This document shows, in pieces, positions 1 to 10,397 of a stretch of 64,000 nucleotides of DNA. The notes beneath the pieces are model-generated. The model was not told the origin of the DNA. It searched no databases and saw nothing but the letters and a program-made list of their open reading frames with translations. The stretch comes from Hyperoodon ampullatus (lineage: Eukaryota; Chordata; Mammalia; Artiodactyla; Ziphiidae): NCBI GenBank assembly GCA_949752795.1, contig CATKHW010000061.1, positions 186,001 to 250,000 on the forward strand, read 5' to 3'. Position numbers and translations under genes: made by a program. Position 1 is the stretch's first letter. Each line of letters begins with the position of its first letter.

Positions 1-243
1 TAAAACCAGAGTTTGATATAAGCACAGGTACCGTTCCAAAAACCAACTATGGAATAGACAAGACCTACACCTTCCTCAGTGAAAGGGACTCAAAACCCCA
101 TATTTCCCGCAGAGGAATATATCTGACTAGTAAGAATCTTAAAACCTATGTATTGATATGTCTCCGTAAGGGAATCAAGTGTGTCTAGACTGGCATAAAC
201 ATGGCAGCGAGAATCAGCTCAAACCCGCGATAAAAAGGAATTT

Positions 244-262
244 CAAAAACAAAACAAAAAAA
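244..262 (+). repeat. A-rich tract, probable decayed L1 poly(A) tail
   Basis: A run of A with only two interrupting C lies directly after the L1 3' UTR remnant and before the non-L1 segment. An equivalent tract follows every L1 remnant (for example 1981-2000, 5459-5475, 42120-42135). It marks the right-hand edge of L1 homology in the monomer. Confidence 0.6.
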
Positions 263-1036
263 CTGGCAAATTCTTTACAATTCCTTCAGGGTCTCTGATG
301 AAACCTGGAATGACCCTATCTACAACGACAGCTGGATGTGGCATAAGGCTGGACACTTGGGACTGAGAGGATTGGTGAGATTGGGTGAGCAAATGCAGAC
401 CCTTTAAAGCAATAATGCATGGCACCCATTCCATGGTTCCCAACTCTCCAGGTTGAAGGGAATATTACTACAGCTATAACATGTACAGGAAACCTAGAGA
501 ACGGACACACTGTGAATACGAAAGCTTTCTAAAACTCAACGAATAGTCCCTCTCCTGGTGCTCCGGTTTGACTTCCCATCTGCTTTACTATCAACCTCCC
601 AACTTGGAGAGACAGCACCTTTAACCTCCTGGTTCGCACAGGTTTCCAATTTGGCAGAGGATGAAAGGGAAGAGGGAGAACCAATGAGAGAGTAGCTGTT
701 AGGCATTTGGACGGGCACATATTAATCTAATTTTCCGGCAGGAAGAAGAATTAACCAAAGTCTCAGCCACACACCGGGAACCAGCATAGGTCCAGAACCA
801 AAATCTTGGACATGCGGTCAGCTCACAAAAAACGAGTTGAAAAATGGAGCTCAGGGGCACAGCAATTCACAAACTGGCCGAGTAATAAAGGACAACTATC
901 GTCCAAAAATCTGTTGAGGGAAGGCAACGAGGCAGACTTGAAAGCGAGGCAGAATAGCAGGAAACAGATTTCAAGAGGTACGTTGGAATTGCCTTTAAAG
1001 CACAGGAAGAGGGGCACAACTTCGACAATGATGCAC
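263..1036. repeat. Unassigned ~775-bp non-L1 segment of the monomer (representative copy)
   Basis: This segment lies between the A-rich L1 tail and the palindrome and recurs in every monomer. I do not recognise it as L1, SINE, LTR or DNA transposon. Open frames of 60-90 codons occur on both strands but overlap one another and change with single substitutions. It may be the pre-L1 part of the founder locus or a diverged internal part of L1. Its three SINE-free breakpoints with other segments are conserved throughout the array. Confidence 0.6.
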
Positions 1037-1122
1037 ATGGCCAAAAAGGGCGTATGCATTTTATCCTGAATATATTCAGGAGAAAACGCATACGCCCTTT
1101 TTGGCCAAGCAAGCAAGCGGCA

Positions 1123-1637
1123 ATGCAAATCTGCACTACAAAGAAGTATAATATCCCACCGGTCAAAAGGTACATCCACAAAATGTGTAAAAACCAGAAA
1201 GGCAAGACAGGCCCTGGAGAACAGGGAGCCTTGATATGCTGATAGGCAGGATGTAAATTGCCAACTGCCTCTCTGGAGGAGTGCATTGTGTTCCCTAAAA
1301 CAAGTAAACAACAGAGCTACAGAGCCAAGGGCACTTCCAGTCTAGGGAATATACCTTGGGAAAACTGAAAATCAATAAGACAGAGCCACCCCAAAATTTA
1401 GGGCTGCAGTGCTTACAAGGACCTCAACTTGGGTACACCTTAAATATCCCAGAAAATATAAAAATGGTTCAAAAAATTGTGGTACTTACGTACGATGCAC
1501 TACCCCTCAGTCATGAATTCAATGTCATAAGACCAGTAGCAGCAAAATTGGTGGATTCAGGTACGATGATTCTAAGTGAAATAAGTCACACAGAAGAAGA
1601 AACTTATCATAAGATATCACTTATGAAGATCCTGTAA
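1123..1637 (+). pseudogene. Fossil C-terminal end of LINE-1 ORF2 (representative copy)
   Basis: This is the clearest origin signal in the monomer; an equivalent copy lies in every full monomer. In one frame from 1123 the translation MQICTTKKY resembles the L1 ORF2 protein C-terminal region (MQIKTTMRYHLTPV in mammalian L1). It continues with a PPV motif, then EQGAL..C, GCKLP and LG.IPWEN, matching EKGTLLH, ECKL and LGIYPEKT of L1. After frame changes, the last ~30 codons (WVDSGTMILSEIS, then TEKETYHKISL) match the ORF2 terminus (WMDLEIIILSEVS, then TEKDKYHMISL). The TAA at 1635-1637 sits where ORF2 stops. Frameshifts and an internal TGA make it non-functional. The reverse transcriptase and endonuclease domains are absent. 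The L1 comparison is from memory of the family. Confidence 0.85.
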
Positions 1638-2000
1638 ACATGGCTACACTTGAACTGAGTTAGGAAGGAGAACAGAGTCTCACATTTAGAAAACACTCTT
1701 ATGCCTGCTTAAGGGGGAAGGAGAGGTGGGGTGATGCATAAACCAGAGTTTGATATAAGCACAGGTACCGTTCCAAGAACCAACTATGGAATAGACAAGA
1801 CCTACACCTTCCTCAGTGAAAGGGACTCAAAACGCCATAGTTCCCGCAGAGGAATATATCTGACTAGTAAGAATCTTAAAACCTATGTATTGATATGTAT
1901 CCGTAAGGGAATCAAGTGTGTCTAGACTGGCATAAACATAGCAGCGAGAATCAGCTCAAACCCACTATAAAAAGGAATTTCAAAAACAAAACAAAAAAAC
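1638..2000 (+). repeat. LINE-1 3' UTR remnant ending in an A-rich tail (representative copy)
   Basis: Downstream of the fossil ORF2 stop the sequence keeps the layout of an artiodactyl/cetacean L1 3' UTR. It has a GAACAGAGTCTCAC-like stretch, a purine-rich GGGGGAAGGAGAGGTGGGG block, then AGTTTGATATAAGC, and finally an A-rich tract at 1981-2000 that looks like a decayed poly(A) tail. It crosses the monomer boundary I chose at 1739. The same ~363-bp stretch follows every ORF2 fossil in the window. Confidence 0.72.
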
Positions 2001-3476
2001 TGGCAAATTCTTTACAATTCCTTCAGGGTCTCTGATGAAACCTGGAATGAGCCTATCTACAACGACAGCTGAATGTGGCATAAGGCTGGACACTTGGGAC
2101 TGAGAGGATTGGTGAGATTGGGTGAGCAAATGCAGACCCTTTAAAGCAATAATGCATGGCACCCATTCCATGGTTCCCAACTCTCCAGGTTGAAGGGAAT
2201 ATTACTACAGCTATAACATGTACAGGAAACCTAGAGAACGGACACACTGTGAATACGAAAGCTTTCTAAAACTCAACGAATAGTCCCTCTCCTGGTGCTC
2301 CGGTTTGACTTCCCGTCTGCTTTACTATCAATCTCCCAACTTGGAGAGACAGCGCCTTTAACCTCCTGGTTCCCACAGGTTTCCAATTTGGCAGAGGATG
2401 AAAGGGAAGAGGGAAAACCAATGAGAGAGTAGCTGTTAGGCATTTGTACGGGCATATATCACTCTAATTTCCCGGCAGGAAGAATAATTAACCAAAGTCT
2501 CAGCCCCCCACCGGGAACCAGCATAGGTCCTGAACCAAAATTTTTGACTTGCGGTCAGCTCACAAAAAACGAGTTGAAAAATGGAGCTCAAGGGCACAGC
2601 AATTCAAAAACTGGCAGAGTAATAAAGGACAATTATCGTCCGAAAATCTGTTAATGGAAGGCAACGAGGCGGACTTGAAAGCGAGGCAGAATAGCAGGAA
2701 ACAGATTTCAAGAGGTACGTTGGAATCGCCTTTAAAGCACAGGAAGAGGGGCACAACTTCCACAATGATGCACTTGGCCAAAAAGTGCATATACATTTTC
2801 TCCAGAATATATTCATTAGAAAACGCATACACCCTTTTTGGCCAAGCAAGCAAGCGGGCGATGCAAATCTGCACTACAAAGAAGTATCACTTCCCACCGG
2901 TCAAAAGGGACATCCACAAAATGTGTAAAAACCAGAAAGGCAAGACAGGCCCTGGAGAACAGGGAGCCTTGTTATGCTGATGGGCGGGATGTAAATTGCC
3001 AACTGCCTCTCTGGAGGAGTGCACTGTGTTCCCTAAAACAAGTAAACAACAGAGCTACAGAGCCAAGGGCACTTCCAGTCTAGGGAATATACCTTGGGAA
3101 AACTGAAAATCAATAAGACAGAGCCACCCCAAAATTTAGGGCTGCACTGCTTACAAGGACCTCAACTTGGGTACACCTTAAATATCCCAGGAAATATAAA
3201 AATGGTTCAAAAAATTGTGGTACTTACGTACGATGGAATATCCCTCAGCCATGAAATCAATGTCATAAGACCAGTAGCAGCAAAATGGGTGGATTCAGGT
3301 ACGATGATTCTAAGTGAAATAAGTCACACAGAAAAAGAAACTTATCATAAGATATCACTTATGAAGATCCTGTAAACATGGCTACACTTGAACTGAGTTA
3401 GGAAAGAGAACAGTGTCTCACATTTAGAAAACACTCTTATGCCTGCTTAAGGGGGAAGGATAGGTGGGGTGATGCA
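1739..3476 (+). repeat. Satellite monomer 2
   Basis: Asymmetric palindrome class at 2774-2845. ORF2 fossil stop at 3373-3375. Type B 3' half (GATGGAATATCCCTCAGCC). Resembles monomer 9 in its middle (GAAAACCAATGAGAG, TTTTTGACTTGCGG). Confidence 0.9.
2774..2845. repeat. Asymmetric, diverged palindrome class (monomer 2)
   Basis: The left arm reads AAGTGCATATACATTTTC and the right side of the centre reads ATTCATTAGAAAACGCATAC, so pairing is broken at several places. Monomers 7, 9 and 14 (11433-11503, 14908-14979, 23585-23656) share this class, which defines a subfamily confined to the first 24 kb. Confidence 0.8.
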
Positions 3477-5215
3477 TAAAACCAGTGTTTGATATAAGCA
3501 CAGGTACCGTTCCAAAAACCAACTATGGAATAGACAAGACCTACACCTTCCTCAGTGAAAGGGACTCAAAACCCCATATTTCCCGCAGAGGAATATATCT
3601 GACTAGTAAGAATCTTAAAACCTATGTATTGATATGTCTCCGTAAGGGAATCAAGTGTGTCTAGACTGGCATAAACATGGCAGCGAGAATCAGCTCAAAC
3701 CCGCGATAAAAAGGAATTTGAAAAACAAAACAAAAAAACTGGCAAATTCTTTACAATTCCTTCAGGGTCTCTGATGAAACCTGGAATGACCCTATCTACA
3801 ACGACAGCTGGATGTGGCATAAGGATGGACACTTGGGACTGAGAGGATTGGTGAGATTGGGTGAGCAAATGCAGACCCTTTAAAGCAATAATGCATGGCA
3901 CCCATTCCATGGGTCCCAACTCTCCAGGTTCAAGGGAATATTACTACAGCTATAACATGTACAGGAAACCTAGAGAACGGACACACTGTGAATATGAAAG
4001 GTTTCTAAAACTCAACGAATAGTCCCTCTCCTGGTGCTCCGGTTTGACTTTCCATCTGCTTTACTATCAACCTCCCAACTTGGAGAGACAGCCCCTTTAA
4101 CCTCCTGGTTCGCACATGTTTCCAATTTGGCAGAGGATGAAAGGGAAGAGGGAGAACCAATGAGAGAGTAGCTGTTAGGCATTTGGACGGGCACATATCA
4201 CTCTAATTTCCCGGCAGGTAGAAGAATTAACCAAAGTCTCAGCCACCCACCGGGAACCAACATAGGTCCTGAACCAAAATTTTGGACATGCGGTCAGCTC
4301 ACAAAAACCGAGTTGAAAAATGGAACTCAGGGGCACAGCAATTCACAAACTGGCAGAGTAATAAAGGACAACTATCGTCCAAAAATCTGTTAAGGGAAGG
4401 CAACGAGGCGGACTTGAAAGCGAGGCAGAATAGCAGGAAACAGATTTCAAGAGGTACGTTGGAATCGCCTTTAAAGCACAGGGAGAGGGGCACAACTTCG
4501 ACAATGATGCACTTGGCCAAAAAGGGCGTATGCGTTTTCTCCTGAATATATTCAGGAGAAAACGCATATGACCTTTTTGGCCAAGCAAGCAAGCGGGCAA
4601 TGCAAATCTGCACTACAAAGAAGTATCACTTCCCACCGGTCAAAAGGGACATCCACAAAATGTGTAAAAACCAGAAAGGCAAGACAGGCCCTGGAGAACA
4701 GGGAGCCTTGTTATGCTGATAGGCGGGATGTAAATTGCCAACTGCCTCTCTGGAGGAGTGCATTGTGTTCCCTAAAACAAGTAAACAACAGAGCTACAGA
4801 GCCAAGGGCACTTCCAGTCTAGGGAATATACTTTGGGAAAAGTGAAAATCAATAAGACAGAGCCACCCCAAAATTTAGGGCTGCAGTGCTTACAAGGACC
4901 TCAACTTGGGTACACCTTAAATATCCCAGGAAATATAAAAATGGTTCAAAAAATTGTGGTACTTACGTACGATGCACTATCCCTCTGTCATGAATTCAAT
5001 GTCATAAGACCAGTAGCAGCAAAATGGGTGGATTCAGGTACGATGATTCTAAGTGAAATAAGTCACACAGAAAAAGAAACTTATCATAAGATATCACTTA
5101 TGAAGATCCTGTAAACATGGCTACACTTGAACTGAGTTAGGAAAGAGAACAGAGTCTCACATTTAGAAAACACTCTTATGCCTGCTTAAGGGGGAAGGAG
5201 AGGTGGGGTGATGCA
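3477..5215 (+). repeat. Satellite monomer 3
   Basis: Palindrome at 4513-4584 with right-arm changes (CATATGACC). ORF2 fossil stop at 5112-5114. Type A 3' half with the private CTCTGTCATGAATTC shared with monomer 11. Confidence 0.9.
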
Positions 5216-6953
5216 TAAACCAGAGTTTGATATAAGCACAGGTACCGTTCCAAAAACCAACTATGGAATAGACAAGACCTACACCTTCCTCAGTGAAAGG
5301 GACTCAAAACCCCATAGTTCCCGCAGAGGAATATATCTGACTAGTAAGAATCTTAAAACCTATGTATTGATATGTATCCGTAAGGGAATCAAGTGTGTCT
5401 AGACTGGCATAAACATGGCAGCGAGAATCAGCTCAAACCCACTATAAAAAGGAATTTCAAAAACAAAACAAATAAACTGGGAAATTCTTTACAATTCCTT
5501 CAGGGTCTCTGATGAAACCTGGAATGACCCTATCTACAACGACAGCTGGATGTGGCATAAGGCTGGACACTTGGGACTGAGAGGATTGGTGAGATTGGGT
5601 GAGCAAATGCAGACCCTTTAAAGCAATAATGCATGGCACCCATTCCATGGGTCCCAACTCTCCAGCTTGAAGAAAATATTACTACAGCTATAACATGTAC
5701 AGGAAACCTAGAGAACGGACACACTGTGAATATGAAAGGTTTCTAAAACTCAACGAATAGTCCCTCTCCTGGTGCTCCGGTTTGACATTCCATCTGCTTT
5801 ACTATCAACCTCCCAACTTGGAGAGACAGCCCCTTTAACCTCCTGGTTCGCACATGTTTCCAATTTGGCAGAGGATGAAAGGGAAGAGGGAGAACCAATG
5901 AGAGAGTAGCTGTTAGGCATTTGGACGGGCACATATCACTCTAATTTCCCGGCAGGAAGAAGAATTAACCAAAGTCTCAGCCACCCACCGGGAGCCAACA
6001 TAGGTCCTGAACCAAAATTTTGGACATGCGGTCAGCTCACAAAAAACGAGTTGAAAAATGGAATTCAGGGGCACAGCAATTCACAAACTGGCAGAGTAAT
6101 AAAGGACAACTATCATCCAAAAATTTGTTAAGGGAAGGCAACGAGGCGGACTTGAAAGCGAGGCAGAATAGCAGGAAACAGATTTCAAGAGGTACGTTGG
6201 AATCACCTTTAAAGCACAGGGAGAGGGGCACAACTTCGACAATGATGCACTTGGCCAAAAAGGGCGTATGCGTTTTCTCCTGAATATATTCAGGAGAAAA
6301 CGCATACGCCCTTTTTGGCCAAGCAAGCAAGCGGGCAATGCAAATCTGCACTACAAAGAAGTATCACTTCCCACCGGTCAAAAGGGACATCCACAAAATG
6401 TGTAAAAACCAGAAAGGCAAGACAGGCCCTGGAGAACAGGGAGGCTTGATATGCTGATAGGCGGGATGTAAATTGCCAACTGCCTCTCTGGAGGAGTGCA
6501 TTGTGTTCCCTAAAACAAGTAAACAACAGAGCTACAGAGCCAAGGGCACTTCCAGTCTAGGGAATATACCTTGGGAAAACTGAAAACCAATAAGACAGAG
6601 CCACCCCAAAATTTAGGGCTGCAGTGCTTACAAGGACCTCAACTTGGGTACACCTTAAATATCCCAGGAAATATAAAAATGGTTCAAAAAATTGTGGTAC
6701 TTACGTACGATGCACTATCCCTCAGTCATGAATTCAATGTTATAAGACCAGTAGCAGCAAAATGGGTGGATTCAGGTACGATGATTCTAAGTGAAATAAG
6801 TCACACAGAAAAAGAAACTTATCATAAGATATCACTTATGAAGATCCTGTAAACATGGCTACACTTGAACTGAGTTAGGAAAGAGAACAGAGTCTCACAT
6901 TTAGAAAACACTCTTATGCCTGCTTAAGGGGGAAGGAGAGGTGGGGTGATGCA
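5216..6953 (+). repeat. Satellite monomer 4
   Basis: Perfect palindrome at 6251-6322. ORF2 fossil stop at 6850-6852. Type A. Closest partner by eye is monomer 12, sharing ATGGAATTCAGGGG and AATTTGTTAAGGG. Confidence 0.9.
6251..6322. repeat. Perfect 72-bp palindrome (representative copy, monomer 4)
   Basis: The left 36 bases, beginning TTGGCCAAAAAGGGC, are the exact reverse complement of the right 36, ending GCCCTTTTTGGCCAA. There is no spacer, and the centre is AATATATT. Perfect copies are also seen in monomers 5, 8, 12, 13, 16, 17, 18, 22, 24, 25, 27 and 34. Other monomers carry one to several mismatches or shortened forms. As single strands these arms could form a long hairpin. No function is shown by the sequence. 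Confidence 0.95.
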
Positions 6954-8690
6954 TAAACCAGAGTTTGATATAAGCACAGGTACCGTTCCAAAAACCAACT
7001 ATGGAATAGACAAGACCTACACCTTCCTCAGTGAAAGGGACTCAAAACCCCATATTTCCCGCAGAGGAATATATCTGACTAGTAAGTATCTTAAAACCTA
7101 TGTATTGATATGTCTCCGTAAGGGAATCAAGTGTGTCTAGACTGGCATAAACATGGCAGCGAGAATCAGCTCAAACCCGCGATAAAAAGGAATTTCAAAA
7201 ACAAAACAAAAAAACTGGCAAATTCTTTACAATTCCTTCAGGGTCTCTGATGAAACCTTGAATGACCCTATCTACAACGACAGCTGGATGTGGCATAAGG
7301 CTGGACACTTGGGACTGAGAGGATTGGTGAGATTGGGTGAGCAAATGCAGACCCTTTAAAGCAATAATGCATGGCACCCATTCCATGGGTCCCAACTCTC
7401 CAGCTTGAAGGGAATATTACTACAGCTATAACATGTACAGGAAACCTAGAGAACGGACACACTGTGAATATGAAAGGTTTCTAAAACTCAATGAATAGTC
7501 CCACTCCTGGTGCTCCAGTTTGACTTTCCATCTGCTTTACTATCAACCTCCCAACTTGGAGAGACAGCCCCTTTAACCTCCTGGTTCGCACATGTTTCCA
7601 ATTTGGCAGAGGATGAAAGGGAAGAGGGAGAACCAATGAGAGAGTAGCTGTTAGGCATTTGGACGGGCACATATCACTCTAATTTCCCGGCAGGAAGAAG
7701 AATTAACCAAAGTCTCAGCCACCCACCGGGAACCAACATAGGTCCTGAACCAAAATTTTGGACATGCGGTCAGCTCACAAAAAACGAGTTGAAAAATGGA
7801 ACTCAGGGGCACAGCAATTCACAAACTGGCAGAGTAATAAAGGACAACTATCGTCCAAAAATCTGTTAAGGGAAGGCTTCGAGGCGGACTTGAAAGCGAG
7901 GCAGAATAGCAGGAAACAGATTTCAAGAGGTACGTTGGAATCGCCTTTAAAGCACAGGGAGAGGGGCACAACTTCGACAATGATGCACTTGGCCAAAAAG
8001 GGCGTATGCGTTTTCTCCTGAATATATTCAGGAGAAAACGCATACGCCCTTTTTGGCCAAGCAAGCAAGCGGCAATGCAAATCTGCACTACAAAGAAGTA
8101 TCACTTCCCACCGGTCAAAAGGGAAATCCACAAAATGTGTAAAAACCAGAAAGGCAAGACAGGCCCTGGAGAACAGGGAGCCTTGATATGCTGATAGGCA
8201 GGATGTAAATTGCCAACTGCCTCTCTGGAGGAGTGCATTGTGTTCCCTAAAACAAGTAAACAACAGAGCTACAGAGCCAAGGGCACTTCCAGTCTAGGGA
8301 ATATACCTTGGGAAAACTGAAAATCAATAAGACAGAGCCACCCCAAAATTTAGGGCTGCACTGCTTACAAGGACCTCAACTTGGGTACACCTTAAATATC
8401 CCAGGAAATATAAAAACGGTTCAAAAAATTGTGGTACTTACGTACGATGCACTATCCCTCAGTCATGAATTCAATGTCATAAGACCAGTAGCAGCAAAAT
8501 GGGTGGATTCAGGTACGATGATTCTAAGTGAAATAAGTCACACAGAAAAAGAAACTTATCATAAGATATCACTTATGAAGATCCTGTAAACATGGCTACA
8601 CTTGAACTGAGTTAGGAAAGAGAACAGAGTCTCACATTTAGAAAACACTCTTATGCCTGCTTAAGGTGGAAGGAGAGGTGGGGTGATGCA
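6954..8690 (+). repeat. Satellite monomer 5
   Basis: Perfect palindrome at 7989-8060. ORF2 fossil stop at 8587-8589. Type A. GAAGGCTTCGAGG is close to GAAGGCTACGAGG of monomer 13, where other monomers have GAAGGCAACGAGG. Confidence 0.9.
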
Positions 8691-10397
8691 TAAACCAGAG
8701 TTTGATATAAGCACAGGTACTGTTCCAAAAACCAACTATGGAATAGACAAGACCTACACCTTCCTCAGTGAAAGGGACTCAAAACCCCATATTTCCCGCA
8801 GAGGAATATATCTGACTAGTAAGAATCTTAAAACCTATGTATTGATATGTATCCGTAAGGGAATCAAGTGTGTCTAGACTGGCATAAACATGGCAGCGAG
8901 AATCAGCTCAAACCCACTATAAAAAGGAATTTCAAAAACAAAACAAAAAAACTTGGAAATTCTTTACAATTCCTTCAGGGTCTCTGATGAAACCTGGAAT
9001 GACCCTATTTACAACGACAGCTGGATGTGGCATAAGGCTGGACACTTGGGACTGAGAGGATTGGTGAGATTGGGTGAGCAAATGCAGACCCTTTAAATCA
9101 CAAATGCCTGGCACCCATTCCATGGGTGCCAACTCTCCAGGTTGAAGGGAATATTACTAGAGCTATAACATGTACAGGAACCCTGGAGGACGGACACACT
9201 GTGAATACGAAAGGTTTCTAAAACTCAACGAATAGTCCCTCTCCTGGTGCTCCGGTTTGACTTTCCATCTGCTTTATTATCAATCTCCCAACTTGGAGAG
9301 ACAGCCTCTTTAACCTCCTGATTCGCACAGGTTGCCAATTTGGCAGAGGATGAAAGGGAAGAGTGAGAACCAATGAGAGTGTAGCTGTTTGGCATTTGGA
9401 CGGGCACATATCACTCTAATTTCCCGCAGGAAGAAGAATTAACCAAAGTCTCAGCCACCCACCGGGAATCAGCATAGGTCCTCAACCAAAATTTTGGACA
9501 TGCGGTCAGCTCACAAAAAACGAGTTGAAAAATGGAGCTCAGGGGCACAGCAATTCACAAACTGGCCGAGTAATAAAGGTCAACTATCGTCCAAAAATCT
9601 GTTGAGGGAAGGCAACGAGGCGGACTTGAAAGCGAGGCAGAATAGCAGGAAACAGATTTCAAGAGGTACGTTGGAATCGCCTTTAAAGCACAGGAAGAGG
9701 GGCACAACTTCGACAATGATGCACTTGGCCAAAAAGGGCGTAACGGCATACGCCCTTTTTGGCCAAGCAAGCAAGCGGGCAATGCAAATCTCCACTACAA
9801 AGAAGTATCACTTCCCTCCGGTCAAAAAGGACATCCACAAAATGTGTAAAAACCAGAAAGGCAAGACAGGCCCTGGAGAACAGGGAGCCTTGCTATGCTG
9901 ATGGGCGGGATGTAAATTGCCAACTGCCTCTCTGGAGGAGTGCATTGTGTTCCCTAAAACAAGTAAACAACAGAGCTACAGAGCCAAGGGCACTTCCAGT
10001 CTAGGGAATGTACCTTGGGAAAAGTGAAAATCAATAAGACAGAGCCACCCCAAAATTTAGGGCTGCACTGCTTACAAGGACCTCAACTTGGGTACATCTT
10101 AAATATCCCAGGAAATATAAAAATGGTTCAAAAAATTGTGGTACTTACGTACGATGGAATATCCCTCAGCCATGAAATCAATGTCATAAGACCAGTAGCA
10201 GCAAAATGGGTGGATTCAGGTACGATGATTCTAAGTGAAATAAGTCACACAGAAAAAGAAACTTATCATAAGATATCACTTATGAAGATCCTGTAAACAT
10301 GGCTACACTTGAACTGAGTTAGGAAAGAGAACAGTGTCTCACATTTAGAAAACACTCTTATGCCTGCTTAAGGTGGCAGGAGAGGTGGGGTGATGCA
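8691..10397 (+). repeat. Satellite monomer 6 (1,707 bp)
   Basis: Shortest monomer, through the 30-bp loss in the palindrome (9725-9766). ORF2 fossil stop at 10294-10296. Type B 3' half. Its tail shares AATCTCCACTAC and CCCTCCGGTCAAAAAGG with monomer 13. Confidence 0.9.
9725..9766. repeat. Palindrome with 30-bp central deletion (monomer 6)
   Basis: Only the outer arms survive: 18 bases from TTGGCC on the left and 20 bases ending GGCCAA on the right, joined by ACGG. The loss accounts for monomer 6 being 1,707 bp instead of about 1,737. Loss of the centre with retained outer arms is what replication slippage across a hairpin would leave. Confidence 0.85.

Larger units (their letters stand above)
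1..1738 (+). repeat. Satellite monomer 1
   Basis: Palindrome at 1037-1108 with three mismatched pairs. L1 ORF2 fossil stop at 1635-1637. The 3' half is type A (GATGCACTA..CAGTCATGAATTC, ACAGAGTCTC). The window starts at the phase chosen for monomers. Confidence 0.9.

Noticed and set aside
880..895. AATAAA in GAGTAATAAAGGAC as a polyadenylation signal
   Set aside because: It is a single hexamer in the non-L1 segment with no gene or downstream GU-rich element recognised.
806..1069. Recurring 87-codon + strand open frame starting MDMRSAH or MDLRSAH in most monomers
   Set aside because: It recurs only because monomers are homogenised. It runs into the palindrome, is broken in several monomers, overlaps open frames on the other strand and shows no domain.
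1037..1108. Palindrome as a transcription terminator
   Set aside because: Rho-independent terminators do not apply to mammalian DNA, and there is no gene upstream to terminate.
1356..1637. 93-codon + frame (MGKLKINK..) as an intact small protein gene
   Set aside because: Its last third is the fossil L1 ORF2 terminus, and the rest is L1 sequence read in a shifted frame. It is lost in monomers 12, 17, 21, 22, 24 and 34-36 by small changes.
2560..2874. Recurring 104-codon minus-strand open frame through the palindrome
   Set aside because: It is the antisense of the non-L1 segment and palindrome. Its amino acids mirror those of the + frame and it has no promoter or codon signal.
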